Under the pieces are notes generated by a model. That model did no database searches, was not told the origin of the DNA, and saw only the letters and a list, made by a program, of their open reading frames with translations. 64,000 bases of DNA from Pseudomonas putida (GTDB taxonomy: Bacteria > Pseudomonadota > Gammaproteobacteria > Pseudomonadales > Pseudomonadaceae), in contig CP047152.1 in assembly GCA_041879295.1 (NCBI GenBank), positions 197,501-261,500 of the forward strand, read 5' to 3'. This document shows positions 10,202-23,100 of this stretch, piece by piece. The stretch's first letter is position 1. Each line of letters begins with the position of its first letter. The position numbers and the translations under genes are program-made.

Positions 10202-11010
10202 GCGGCGCTCTCTTCATCCTTGTGGTGGGTAGGGGGTGTGCCGTCGTTAAGGTCAGGCCGGCTCACCCTGGCTCTCTTTGGTGCTGTAAAGCTGTGCTGA
10301 TAAGGGGACTCACGCCCCGATGCTTAAGCAACTTGCCAATGGTCGCCTTGAATCGGTGTTGAGTAAACAATTCTACGTGCTTCATATGCACCATACGCAG
10401 TGGCGCAATGATTGTTTCATTTTTGAGCCAGCCATCATCCGGCTTGACGTCAACTGCAGCATAGCCTGCGACCCAGCGACGGGATGCAAGGGCTTAGGGT
10501 TTCAGCTTAGTTATTGTCAGTAAACAGGCGCTGGTTTGTTGGCGCAAATCTGTGGCTTGTTAGTCAAAATTCATCTATAGAAAACAGATCCTCTGCCTTC
10601 TTGCATTCAATAATCGTAAGCGATTCCCGGTGGTTGGGAGGCCAGTATTCGCGCACTCGTCCGTCATCTCTTTGATTTGTGACAAATCGCTGCTCGTGGC
10701 TGGCGCAGATTTGAAAACCTGGTGTGCCCCAAGCGAGCACGCACCCCCGGCTTTGCTGGTTATCGACCTCTGCCTGGCCGCATTCCGGCAAGGTTTGTGC
10801 TTATTCGACAATCAGAGTCCGGCAATTGGCCGTGACCTGAATTTTGACGCCGGTAACGCTGACATTGCACACCGAGGACGGCATGATTTACGGCTGCCAA
10901 CGTGTATGAAAAAAGTGCCGTGGCTGACGGATTAACACGCTTTAGATGATGTAAGGCATTTGTCCTTCGGAAACGCTTGGCTAAGGTAAAAATATCAATG
11001 TGACATTACA

Positions 11011-11040
11011 TTGCCGATTGTTTAGGATGGCCTGTATAAG
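11011..11040 (+). promoter_or_regulatory. Candidate sigma-70 promoter for lapA
   Basis: -35 TTGCCG (11011-11016) and -10 TATAAG (11035-11040) with an 18-bp spacer; 4/6 and 5/6 matches to consensus. The predicted start near 11047 would give a 5' leader of about 145 nt. Other promoters further upstream are possible. Confidence 0.5.
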
Positions 11041-11106
11041 GTCAATAGTTTGGCAGTCAGTCAATTCCAGAAAGTTATAGACGGAATATTGACGTCAAAA
11101 CGTCAA
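11041..11106 (+). promoter_or_regulatory. Candidate FleQ-type sites downstream of the lapA -10 box
   Basis: GTCAATAGTTTGGC at 11041-11054 matches 11 of 14 positions of the FleQ consensus GTCAATAAATTGAC. A perfect palindrome TTGACGTCAA follows at 11090-11099, with another GTCAA at 11102-11106. Their position at and below the putative start site would suit repression relieved by c-di-GMP. FleQ control of lapA is known; these exact sites are my inference. Confidence 0.42.
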
Positions 11107-11191
11107 GAGATCATCGACATAGTTCCGCCTGAAGTGGCTATCAAGCGCCGCTCTGGCAGGGAAGTACCCATCGGGTCACACGGAGAGTCCA

Positions 11192-14100
11192 ATGAGCAGC
11201 GTTGTAGCCATCGTCAAAAGCATTGTCGGCCAGGTTATTGCGGTATCCCCAGAGGGCATCCGGCGTGTACTTATCGAAGGTGACCGCCTATTGACCGGTG
11301 AGGAAGTGCTCACCGGTCCTGGTGGCGCAGTTACTCTGGAGCTGGCTGATGGCCGTATGCTCGATCTGGGCCGTGACAGCCAATGGAGCGCCGACGCGCC
11401 TGACAGCAGTACCGACCTGAGCCAGGCTGCAGCGCAGGCCGCGCCTTCGGTGGAAGAGCTGCAGCAGGCTATTGCTGCTGGTGTTGACCCGACTACTGAG
11501 CTTGAAGCTACCGCCGCTGGCCCGTCATCAGCGGGTGGTGGTGCGCTGGGCGGTGGCCACAGCTTCGTGATGCTCGAAGAAACGGCTGGCCGAGTTGACC
11601 CGACGGTCGGCTTCCCGACTGATGGGCTGGGCTTTGCGGGTGTACTCGATAGCGAAGAAGTGGGCCTGCTGGACACCAACGGCAACAACCTGGTGACCAC
11701 ACCCACGACGGATACCAACGTTGCTACTGATCTGATTCTTGGCGCAACCCCCTCTATCAGTGAAGCGGGTGGCGTAATCGTTTATACCGCCACCGTTGGT
11801 CAGGCTCCGACCACCAACTTGGTAATTACTCTGTCCAACGGTGCCGTGATCGTCATTCCGGCCGGGCAGACCAGTGGAAGCGTCAACGTCGTAGTTCCGG
11901 CAAATGACACTCCCTACATCGACGGGAGCCAGATTTCGGCGACCGTGACAGGCAGTACCGGTGGTGGCGGTCTGACGGTGACATTGCCGCAAACGCCAGC
12001 GGTTACCCAAGTGACCGATACAATCGACACCACAACTGCGACCCTGACCGCTTCGCCAAGCGTGACCGAAGGCGGCGTGATCACCTACACCGTGACCCTG
12101 AGCAATCCTGCCCAGACTCCGGTCACCGTGACTCTGTCGAACGGCCAGGTCATCACCGTTGAAGCCGGCAAAACCCAGGGCAGTGTCGACTTCCAGACCC
12201 CGGCGAATGACGTCTACAACAACGGTTCGACCGTCAGCGTCACCATCGAGAACGCCACGGGCGGCAACTTCGAGCAACTGACCCCGAACCCGACCCCGGC
12301 TCAGACCACGATCAACGACTCGGTCGATGCCACCACCGCGACCCTGACCGCCTCGCCAAGCGTGACCGAAGGCGGCGTGATCACCTACACCGTGACCCTG
12401 AGCAACCCTGCCCAGACTCCGGTGACCGTTACCCTGTCCAACGGCCAGGTCATCACCGTTGAAGCCGGCAAGACCCAAGGCAGCGTCGACTTCCAGACCC
12501 CGGCCAATGACGTCTACAACAACGGTTCGACCGTCAGCGTCACCATCGAGAACGCCACGGGCGGTAACTTCGAGCAACTGACCCCGAACCCGACCCCGGC
12601 TCAGACCACGATCAACGACTCGGTCGACACCACCACTGCGACCCTGACTGCCTCGCCAAGCGTGACCGAAGGCGGCGTGATCACCTACACCGTGACCCTG
12701 AGCAATCCTGCCCAGACTCCAGTTACCGTGACCCTGTCCAACGGCCAGACCATCACCGTTGAAGCCGGCAAAACCCAGGGCAGTGTCGACTTCCAGACCC
12801 CGGCAAATGACGTCTACAACAACGGTTCGACCGTCAGCGTCACCATCGAGAACGCCACGGGCGGCAACTTCGAGCAACTGACCCCGAACCCGACCCCGGC
12901 TCAGACCACGATCAACGACTCGGTCGACACCACCACTGCGACCTTGACGGCGAGCCCGTCGGTCACCGAAGGCGGCGTGATCACCTACACCGTGACCCTG
13001 AGCAATCCTGCCCAGACTCCAGTCACCGTGACCCTGTCGAACGGCCAGACCATCACCGTTGAAGCCGGCAAAACCCAGGGCAGTGTCGACTTCCAGACCC
13101 CGGCGAATGACGTCTACAACAACGGTTCGACCGTCAGCGTCACCATCGAGAACGCCACGGGCGGCAACTTCGAGCAACTGACCCCGAACCCGACACCGGC
13201 TCAGACCACGATCAACGACTCGGTCGACACCACCACAGCGACCCTGACCGCCTCGCCAAGCGTGACCGAGGGTGGCGTGATCACCTACACCGTGACCCTG
13301 AGCAATCCTGCCCAGACTCCGGTGACCGTGACCCTGTCGAACGGCCAGACCATCACCGTTGAAGCCGGCAAAACCCAGGGCAGCGTTGACTTCCAGACCC
13401 CGGCGAATGACGTCTACAACAACGGTTCGACCGTCAGCGTCACCATCGAGAACGCCACGGGCGGCAACTTCGAGCAACTTACCCCGAACCCGACCCCGGC
13501 TCAGACCACGATCAACGACTCGGTCGACACCACCACTGCGACCTTGACGGCGAGCCCGTCGGTCACCGAAGGCGGCGTGATCACCTACACCGTGACCCTG
13601 AGCAATCCTGCCCAGACTCCAGTTACCGTGACCCTGTCCAACGGCCAGACCATCACCGTTGAAGCCGGCAAAACCCAGGGCAGTGTCGACTTCCAGACCC
13701 CGGCAAATGACGTCTACAACAACGGTTCGACCGTCAGCGTCACCATCGAGAATGCCACTGGCGGTAACTTTGAGCAGTTGACCCCGAATCCGACTCCAGC
13801 CTCGACGGTCATCAATGACAGCATCGATACCGTCACTGTAAGCATTGTTAGCAATGGCAATGTGACCGAAGACCAGCAGCCTTCCTTTACTGTGAAAGTA
13901 AGCCAGGCGCTGGACCGTCCGATGACCGTAACCCTGTCAAACGGCGACGTCGTAACGATCGAAGCCGGTAAGACCGAAGTCGAGTACAAGACCTCGGCTC
14001 AGGGCGATGACGTCTATCTCGATGCAGGCTCCATCACGCTCAGTGTTACCGACGCTACAGTTCCGGGTACCACCTTCGAGAAGCTGGCCTTGGGGGGACC

Positions 14101-17100
14101 GGCCACCGTTGAAATCTCGGACACTATCAGCGAAGTTGTCGCAAAACTGACCGCAACCCCTTCGGTCACCGAAGGCGGCGAGATCACCTACACCATTACG
14201 CTGACCAACAAAGACGGCTTGCCGATCAACAACCACTCGGAGCTGTACTTCAAGCTGACCGACGGCACTACTGTTGTCGTGGCAGCGAACAGCACCACGG
14301 GCTCGGCCACTGCAACCGCCCCGGACAACGTCTATGTCGGCGCTAACCAGCCGGTGGTCAATGCCATCGACGCCGTCAGCGGCGCAGATGCGTGGAAGTT
14401 CGAAAACCTGAACCTGGACAAGACGCCGGTCAGCACCGAGGTGACCGACGAGCCAGGTACGCCGGGCAACGAAGGCGACATCGTCAAGGTCACTATTACT
14501 GCAGACCAGATGTCGGTAGCCGAGAACGTCAAACCGACGTTCACCGTGCACGTCAACCAACCGCTGGACCACGACCTGGTCGTGACCCTGAGCAACAACG
14601 CCCAGGTCACCATCAAGGCTGGCGATACCAGCGCTCCGTACGAGCACGATGCGCAAGGTGACGACGTCTATCAGGATGCTGGCGAAATCAGCCTGGGTAT
14701 CAATTCGGCGGCGGACGCCACTGGTGCGACCTTCGAAAACCTCGAGTTGGGCGGTGCAGCTTCGGTTCAAGTGACTGACACCCTCGACGAAGTGGTGGCC
14801 AAGCTGACCGCGACTCCTTCGGTGACCGAAGGTGGTGAGATCACCTACACCATTACGCTGACCAACAAAGATGGTCTGCCGATCAACAACCACTCGGAGC
14901 TGTACTTCAAGCTGACCGACGGCACTACTGTTGTCGTGGCAGCGAACAGCACCACAGGCTCGGCCACTGCAACCGCCCCGGACAACGTCTATGTCGGCGC
15001 TAACCAGCCGGTGGTCAATGCTATCGACGCCGTCAGCGGCGCAGATGCGTGGAAGTTCGAAAACCTGAACCTGGACAAGACGCCGGTCAGCACCGAGGTG
15101 ACCGACGAGCCAGGTACGCCGGGCAACGAAGGCGACATCGTCAAGGTCACTATTACTGCAGACCAGATGTCGGTAGCCGAGAACGTCAAACCGACGTTCA
15201 CCGTGCACGTCAACCAACCGCTGGACCACGACCTGGTCGTGACCCTGAGCAACAACGCCCAGGTCACCATCAAGGCTGGCGATACCAGCGCTCCGTACGA
15301 GCACGATGCGCAAGGTGACGACGTCTATCAGGATGCTGGCGAAATCAGCCTGGGTATCAATTCGGCGGCGGACGCCACTGGTGCGACCTTCGAAAACCTC
15401 GAGTTGGGCGGTGCAGCTTCGGTTCAAGTGACTGACACCCTCGACGAAGTGGTGGCCAAGCTGACCGCGACTCCTTCGGTGACCGAAGGTGGTGAGATCA
15501 CCTACACCATTACGCTGACCAACAAAGATGGTCTGCCGATCAACAACCACTCGGAGCTGTACTTCAAGCTGACCGACGGCACTACTGTTGTCGTGGCCGC
15601 GAACAGCACCACAGGCTCGGCCACTGCAACCGCCCCGGACAACGTCTATGTCGGCGCCAACCAGCCGGTGGTCAATGCTATCGACGCCGTCAGCGGCGCA
15701 GATGCGTGGAAGTTCGAAAACCTGAACCTGGACAAGACGCCGGTCAGCACCGAGGTGACCGACGAGCCAGGTACGCCGGGCAACGAAGGCGACATCGTCA
15801 AGGTCACTATTACTGCTGACCAGATGTCGGTAGCCGAGAACGTCAAACCGACGTTCACCGTGCACGTCAACCAACCGCTGGACCACGACCTGGTCGTGAC
15901 CCTGAGCAACAACGCCCAGGTCACCATCAAGGCTGGCGATACCAGCGCTCCGTACGAGCACGATGCGCAAGGTGACGACGTCTATCAGGATGCTGGCGAA
16001 ATCAGCCTGGGTATCAATTCGGCGGAGGACGCCACTGGTGCGACCTTCGAGAACCTGGAACTGGGCGGTGCCGCTTCGGTTCAAGTGACTGACACCCTCG
16101 ACGAAGTGGTGGCCAAGCTGACCGCGACTCCTTCGGTGACCGAAGGTGGTGAGATCACCTACACCATTACGCTGACCAACAAAGATGGTCTGCCGATCAA
16201 CAACCACTCGGAGCTGTACTTCAAGCTGACCGACGGCACTACTGTTGTCGTGGCAGCGAACAGCACTACGGGCTCGGCCACTGCAACCGCCCCGGACAAC
16301 GTCTATGTCGGCGCCAACCAGCCGGTGGTCAATGCTATCGACGCCGTCAGCGGCGCAGATGCGTGGAAGTTCGAAAACCTGAACCTGGACAAGACGCCGG
16401 TCAGCACCGAGGTGACCGACGAGCCAGGTACGCCGGGCAACGAAGGCGACATCGTCAAGGTCACTATTACTGCTGACCAGATGTCGGTAGCCGAGAACGT
16501 CAAACCGACGTTCACCGTGCACGTCAACCAACCGCTGGACCACGACCTGGTCGTGACCCTGAGCAACAACGCCCAGGTCACCATCAAGGCTGGCGATACC
16601 AGCGCTCCGTACGAGCACGATGCGCAAGGTGACGACGTCTATCAGGATGCTGGCGAAATCAGCCTGGGTATCAATTCGGCGGAGGACGCCACTGGTGCGA
16701 CCTTCGAGAACCTGGAACTGGGCGGTGCCGCTTCGGTTCAAGTGACTGACACCCTCGACGAAGTGGTGGCCAAGCTGACCGCGACTCCTTCGGTGACCGA
16801 AGGTGGTGAGATCACCTACACCATTACGCTGACCAACAAAGATGGTCTGCCGATCAACAACCACTCGGAGCTGTACTTCAAGCTGACCGACGGCACTACT
16901 GTTGTCGTGGCAGCGAACAGCACTACGGGCTCGGCCACTGCAACCGCCCCGGACAACGTCTATGTCGGCGCTAACCAGCCGGTGGTCAATGCCATCGACG
17001 CCGTCAGCGGCGCAGATGCGTGGAAGTTCGAAAACCTGAACCTGGACAAGACGCCGGTCAGCACCGAGGTGACCGACGAGCCAGGTACCCCAGGCAACCC

Positions 17101-20100
17101 GGGCGGCAACAACGAAGGCGACATCGTCAAGGTCACTATCACGGCCGACCAGACCTCGGTAGCCGAGAACGTCAAACCGACGTTCACCGTGCACATCAAT
17201 ACCGCCCTGGCCCACGACCTGGTCGTGACCCTGAGCAACAACGCCCAGGTCACCATCAAGGCTGGCGACACCAGCGCGCCATACGAGCACACGGCACAAG
17301 GCGATGACGTCTACAACGATGCTGGCCAGATCAGCCTGGGTATCACCTCCGCTGTGGATGTCGACGGTCGCACCTTCGAAAACCTCGAGTTGGGCGGTGC
17401 TGCGAAGGTGGATGTCACCGACACCACTGACGAGGTCGTGGCGAAGCTGACTGCCACCCCTTCGGTGACCGAAGGCGGCGAGATCACCTACACCATCACG
17501 CTGACCAACCAAGACGGCCTGCCGATCAACAACCACAGTGCCTTGACCTTCACGCTGAGCGACGGCACCACCGTCATCACCGTACCGGCCAACGGTACCG
17601 TGGGCACTGCCACCGTGACTGCCCCGGACAACGTCTACGTCGGTACCAACGACGCTGTCGTGAAGTCGATCGCTACCGTTGACGGCGCAGATGTTGGCAA
17701 GTTCGAGCAACTGACACTCGACAAGACCCCGGTCAGCACAGCGGTCACTGACGAGCCAGGTACCCCAGGTAACCCGGGCGGCAACAACGAAGGCGACCTG
17801 GTCAAGGTCACCATCACGGCCGACCAGACTTCGGTAGCCGAGAACGTCAAACCGACCTTCACCGTGCACGTCAACCAGCCGCTGGACCACGACCTGGTCG
17901 TGACCCTGAGCAACAACGCCCAGGTCACCATCAAGGCTGGCGACACCAGCGCGCCATACGAGCACACGGCACAAGGCGATGACGTCTACAACGATGCTGG
18001 CCAGATCAGCCTGGGTATCACCTCCGCTGTGGATGTCGACGGTCGCACCTTCGAAAACCTCGAGTTGGGCGGTGCTGCGAAGGTGGATGTCACCGACACC
18101 ACTGACGAGGTCGTGGCGAAGCTGACTGCCACCCCTTCGGTGACCGAAGGCGGCGAGATCACCTACACCATCACGCTGACCAACCAAGACGGCCTGCCGA
18201 TCAACAACCACAGTGCCTTGACCTTCACGCTGAGCGACGGCACCACCGTCATCACCGTACCGGCCAACGGTACCGTGGGCACTGCCACCGTGACTGCCCC
18301 GGACAACGTCTACGTCGGTACCAACGACGCTGTCGTGAAGTCGATCGCTACCGTTGACGGCGCAGATGTTGGCAAGTTCGAGCAACTGACACTCGACAAG
18401 ACCCCGGTCAGCACAGCGGTCACTGACGAGCCAGGTACCCCAGGTAACCCGGGCGGCAACAACGAAGGCGACCTGGTCAAGGTCACCATCACGGCCGACC
18501 AGACTTCGGTAGCCGAGAACGTCAAACCGACCTTCACCGTGCACGTCAACCAGCCGCTGGACCACGACCTGGTCGTGACCCTGAGCAACAACGCCCAGGT
18601 CACCATCAAGGCTGGCGACACCAGCGCGCCATACGAGCACACGGCACAAGGCGATGACGTCTACAACGATGCTGGCCAGATCAGCCTGGGTATCACCTCC
18701 GCTGTGGATGTCGACGGTCGCACCTTCGAAAACCTCGAGTTGGGCGGTGCTGCGAAGGTGGATGTCACCGACACCACTGACGAGGTCGTGGCGAAGCTGA
18801 CTGCCACCCCTTCGGTGACCGAAGGCGGCGAGATCACCTACACCATCACGCTGACCAACCAAGACGGCCTGCCGATCAACAACCACAGTGCCTTGACCTT
18901 CACGCTGAGCGACGGCACCACCGTCATCACCGTACCGGCCAACGGTACCGTGGGCACTGCCACCGTGACTGCCCCGGACAACGTCTACGTCGGTACCAAC
19001 GACGCTGTCGTGAAGTCGATCGCTACCGTTGACGGCGCAGATGTTGGCAAGTTCGAGCAACTGACACTCGACAAGACCCCGGTCAGCACAGCGGTCACTG
19101 ACGAGCCAGGTACCCCAGGTAACCCGGGCGGCAACAACGAAGGCGACCTGGTCAAGGTCACCATCACGGCCGACCAGACTTCGGTAGCCGAGAACGTCAA
19201 ACCGACCTTCACCGTGCACGTCAACCAGCCGCTGGACCACGACCTGGTCGTGACCCTGAGCAACAACGCCCAGGTCACCATCAAGGCTGGCGACACCAGC
19301 GCGCCATACGAGCACACGGCACAAGGCGATGACGTCTACAACGATGCTGGCCAGATCAGCCTGGGTATCACCTCCGCTGTGGATGTCGACGGTCGCACCT
19401 TCGAAAACCTCGAGTTGGGCGGTGCTGCGAAGGTGGATGTCACCGACACCACTGACGAGGTCGTGGCGAAGCTGACTGCCACCCCTTCGGTGACCGAAGG
19501 CGGCGAGATCACCTACACCATCACGCTGACCAACCAAGACGGCCTGCCGATCAACAACCACAGTGCCTTGACCTTCACGCTGAGCGACGGCACCACCGTC
19601 ATCACCGTACCGGCCAACGGTACCGTGGGCACTGCCACCGTGACTGCCCCGGACAACGTCTACGTCGGTACCAACGACGCTGTCGTGAAGTCGATCGCTA
19701 CCGTTGACGGCGCAGATGTTGGCAAGTTCGAGCAACTGGCACTCGACAAGACCCCGGTCAGCACAGCGGTCACTGACGAGCCAGGTACCCCAGGTAACCC
19801 GGGCGGCAACAACGAAGGCGACCTGGTCAAGGTCACCATCACGGCCGACCAGACTTCGGTAGCCGAGAACGTCAAACCGACCTTCACCGTGCACGTCAAC
19901 CAGCCGCTGGACCACGACCTGGTCGTGACCCTGAGCAACAACGCCCAGGTCACCATCAAGGCTGGCGACACCAGCGCGCCATACGAGCACACGGCACAAG
20001 GCGATGACGTCTACAACGACGCAGGTCAGATCAGCCTGGGTATCAACTCGGCGGAGGACGCCACTGGTGCGACCTTCGAGAACCTGGAACTCGGCGGTGC

Positions 20101-23100
20101 GGCTTCGGTTCAAGTGACCGACACCACCGACGAAGTGGTGGCCAAGCTGACCGCGACCCCTTCGGTCACCGAAGGCGGCGAGATCACCTACACCATCACG
20201 CTGACCAACAAAGACGGTCTGCCGATCAACAATCACAGTGCCTTGACCTTCACGCTGAGCGACGGCACCACCGTCATCACCGTGCCGGCCAACGGTACCG
20301 TGGGCACAGCCACCGTGACTGCTCCGGACAACGTCTACGTCGGCACCAACGACGCTGTCGTGAAGTCGATCGCAACCGTTGAAGGCGCGGATGTCGGCAA
20401 GTTCGAGCAACTGACACTCGACAAGACCCCGGTCAGCACTGCGGTCACTGACGAGCCAGGTACCCCAGGTAACCCGGGCGGCAACAACGAAGGCGACCTG
20501 GTCAAGGTCACCATCACGGCCGACCAGACTTCGGTAGCCGAGAACGTCAAACCGACCTTCACCGTGCACGTCAACCAGCCGCTGGACCACGACCTGGTCG
20601 TGACCCTGAGCAACAACGCCCAGGTCACCATCAAGGCTGGCGACACCAGCGCGCCATACGAGCACACGGCACAAGGCGATGACGTCTACAACGATGCTGG
20701 CCAGATCAGCCTGGGTATCACCTCCGCTGTGGATGTCGACGGTCGCACCTTCGAAAACCTCGAGTTGGGCGGTGCTGCGAAGGTGGATGTCACCGACACC
20801 ACTGACGAGGTCGTGGCGAAGCTGACTGCCACCCCTTCGGTGACCGAAGGCGGCGAGATCACCTACACCATCACGCTGACCAACCAAGACGGCCTGCCGA
20901 TCAACAACCACAGTGCCTTGACCTTCACGCTGAGCGACGGCACCACCGTCATCACCGTACCGGCCAACGGTACCGTGGGCACTGCCACCGTGACTGCCCC
21001 GGACAACGTCTACGTCGGTACCAACGACGCTGTCGTGAAGTCGATCGCTACCGTTGACGGCGCAGATGTTGGCAAGTTCGAGCAACTGGCACTCGACAAG
21101 ACCCCGGTCAGCACAGCGGTCACTGACGAGCCAGGTACCCCAGGTAACCCGGGCGGCAACAACGAAGGCGACCTGGTCAAGGTCACCATCACGGCCGACC
21201 AGACTTCGGTAGCCGAGAACGTCAAACCGACCTTCACCGTGCACGTCAACCAGCCGCTGGACCACGACCTGGTCGTGACCCTGAGCAACAACGCCCAGGT
21301 CACCATCAAGGCTGGCGACACCAGCGCGCCATACGAGCACACGGCACAAGGCGATGACGTCTACAACGACGCAGGTCAGATCAGCCTGGGTATCAACTCG
21401 GCGGAGGACGCCACTGGTGCGACCTTCGAGAACCTGGAACTCGGCGGTGCGGCTTCGGTTCAAGTGACCGACACCACCGACGAAGTGGTGGCCAAGCTGA
21501 CCGCGACCCCTTCGGTCACCGAAGGCGGCGAGATCACCTACACCATCACGCTGACCAACAAAGACGGTCTGCCGATCAACAATCACAGTGCCTTGACCTT
21601 CACGCTGAGCGACGGCACCACCGTCATCACCGTGCCGGCCAACGGTACCGTGGGCACAGCCACCGTGACTGCTCCGGACAACGTCTACGTCGGCACCAAC
21701 GACGCTGTCGTGAAGTCGATCGCAACCGTTGAAGGCGCGGATGTCGGCAAGTTCGAGCAACTGACACTCGACAAGACCCCGGTCAGCACTGCGGTCACTG
21801 ACGAGCCAGGTACCCCAGGTAACCCGGGCGGCAACAACGAAGGCGACCTGGTCAAGGTCACCATCACGGCCGACCAGACTTCGGTAGCCGAGAACGTCAA
21901 ACCGACCTTCACCGTGCACGTCAACCAGCCGCTGGACCACGACCTGGTCGTGACCCTGAGCAACAACGCCCAGGTCACCATCAAGGCTGGCGACACCAGC
22001 GCGCCATACGAGCACACGGCACAAGGCGATGACGTCTACAACGACGCAGGTCAGATCAGCCTGGGTATCAACTCGGCGGAGGACGCCACTGGTGCGACCT
22101 TCGAGAACCTGGAACTCGGCGGTGCGGCTTCGGTTCAAGTGACCGACACCACCGACGAAGTGGTGGCCAAGCTGACCGCGACCCCTTCGGTCACCGAAGG
22201 CGGCGAGATCACCTACACCATCACGCTGACCAACAAAGACGGTCTGCCGATCAACAATCACAGTGCCTTGACCTTCACGCTGAGCGACGGCACCACCGTC
22301 ATCACCGTGCCGGCCAACGGTACCGTGGGCACAGCCACCGTGACTGCTCCGGACAACGTCTACGTCGGCACCAACGACGCTGTCGTGAAGTCGATCGCAA
22401 CCGTTGAAGGCGCGGATGTCGGCAAGTTCGAGCAACTGACACTCGACAAGACCCCGGTCAGCACTGCGGTCACTGACGAGCCAGGTACCCCAGGTAACCC
22501 GGGCGGCAACAACGAAGGCGACCTGGTCAAGGTCACCATCACGGCCGACCAGACTTCGGTAGCCGAGAACGTCAAACCGACCTTCACCGTGCACGTCAAC
22601 CAGCCGCTGGACCACGACCTGGTCGTGACCCTGAGCAACAACGCCCAGGTCACCATCAAGGCTGGCGACACCAGCGCGCCATACGAGCACACGGCACAAG
22701 GCGATGACGTCTACAACGATGCTGGCCAGATCAGCCTGGGTATCAACTCGGCGGAGGACGCCACTGGTGCGACCTTCGAGAACCTGGAACTCGGCGGTGC
22801 GGCTTCGGTTCAAGTGACCGACACCACCGACGAAGTGGTGGCCAAGCTGACCGCGACCCCTTCGGTCACCGAAGGCGGCGAGATCACCTACACCATCACG
22901 CTGACCAACCAAGACGGCCTGCCGATCAACAACCACAGTGCCTTGACCTTCACGCTGAGCGACGGCACCACCGTCATCACCGTACCGGCCAACGGTACCG
23001 TGGGCACTGCCACCGTGACTGCCCCGGACAACGTCTACGTCGGTACCAACGACGCTGTCGTGAAGTCGATCGCTACCGTTGACGGCGCAGATGTTGGCAA

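Larger units (their letters stand above)
10202..11191. promoter_or_regulatory. 990-bp lapB-lapA divergent intergenic regulatory region
   Basis: No convincing gene lies here: the short ORFs (for example 10564-10791 minus, 10630-10935 plus) lack ribosome-binding sites, domains and Pseudomonas-like codon use, and they overlap each other on opposite strands. Base composition is lower in GC than the flanking genes. A good -35/-10 pair sits at 11011-11040 and several GTCAA/TTGAC half-sites cluster in 11041-11106; similar phrases occur at 10512 (gtcagtaaacagg) and 10563 (gtcaaaattcatc). The length fits a highly regulated adhesin promoter; FleQ/c-di-GMP control of lapA is established in P. putida. 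Confidence 0.7.

Noticed and set aside
10564..10935. Overlapping short ORFs on both strands upstream of lapA
   Set aside because: They overlap each other, have no recognisable motifs, ribosome-binding sites or Pseudomonas-like third-position GC; treated as regulatory DNA.
11528..13477. A 649-codon antisense frame over the short lapA repeats
   Set aside because: Same artefact as above, from the six 300-bp repeats.
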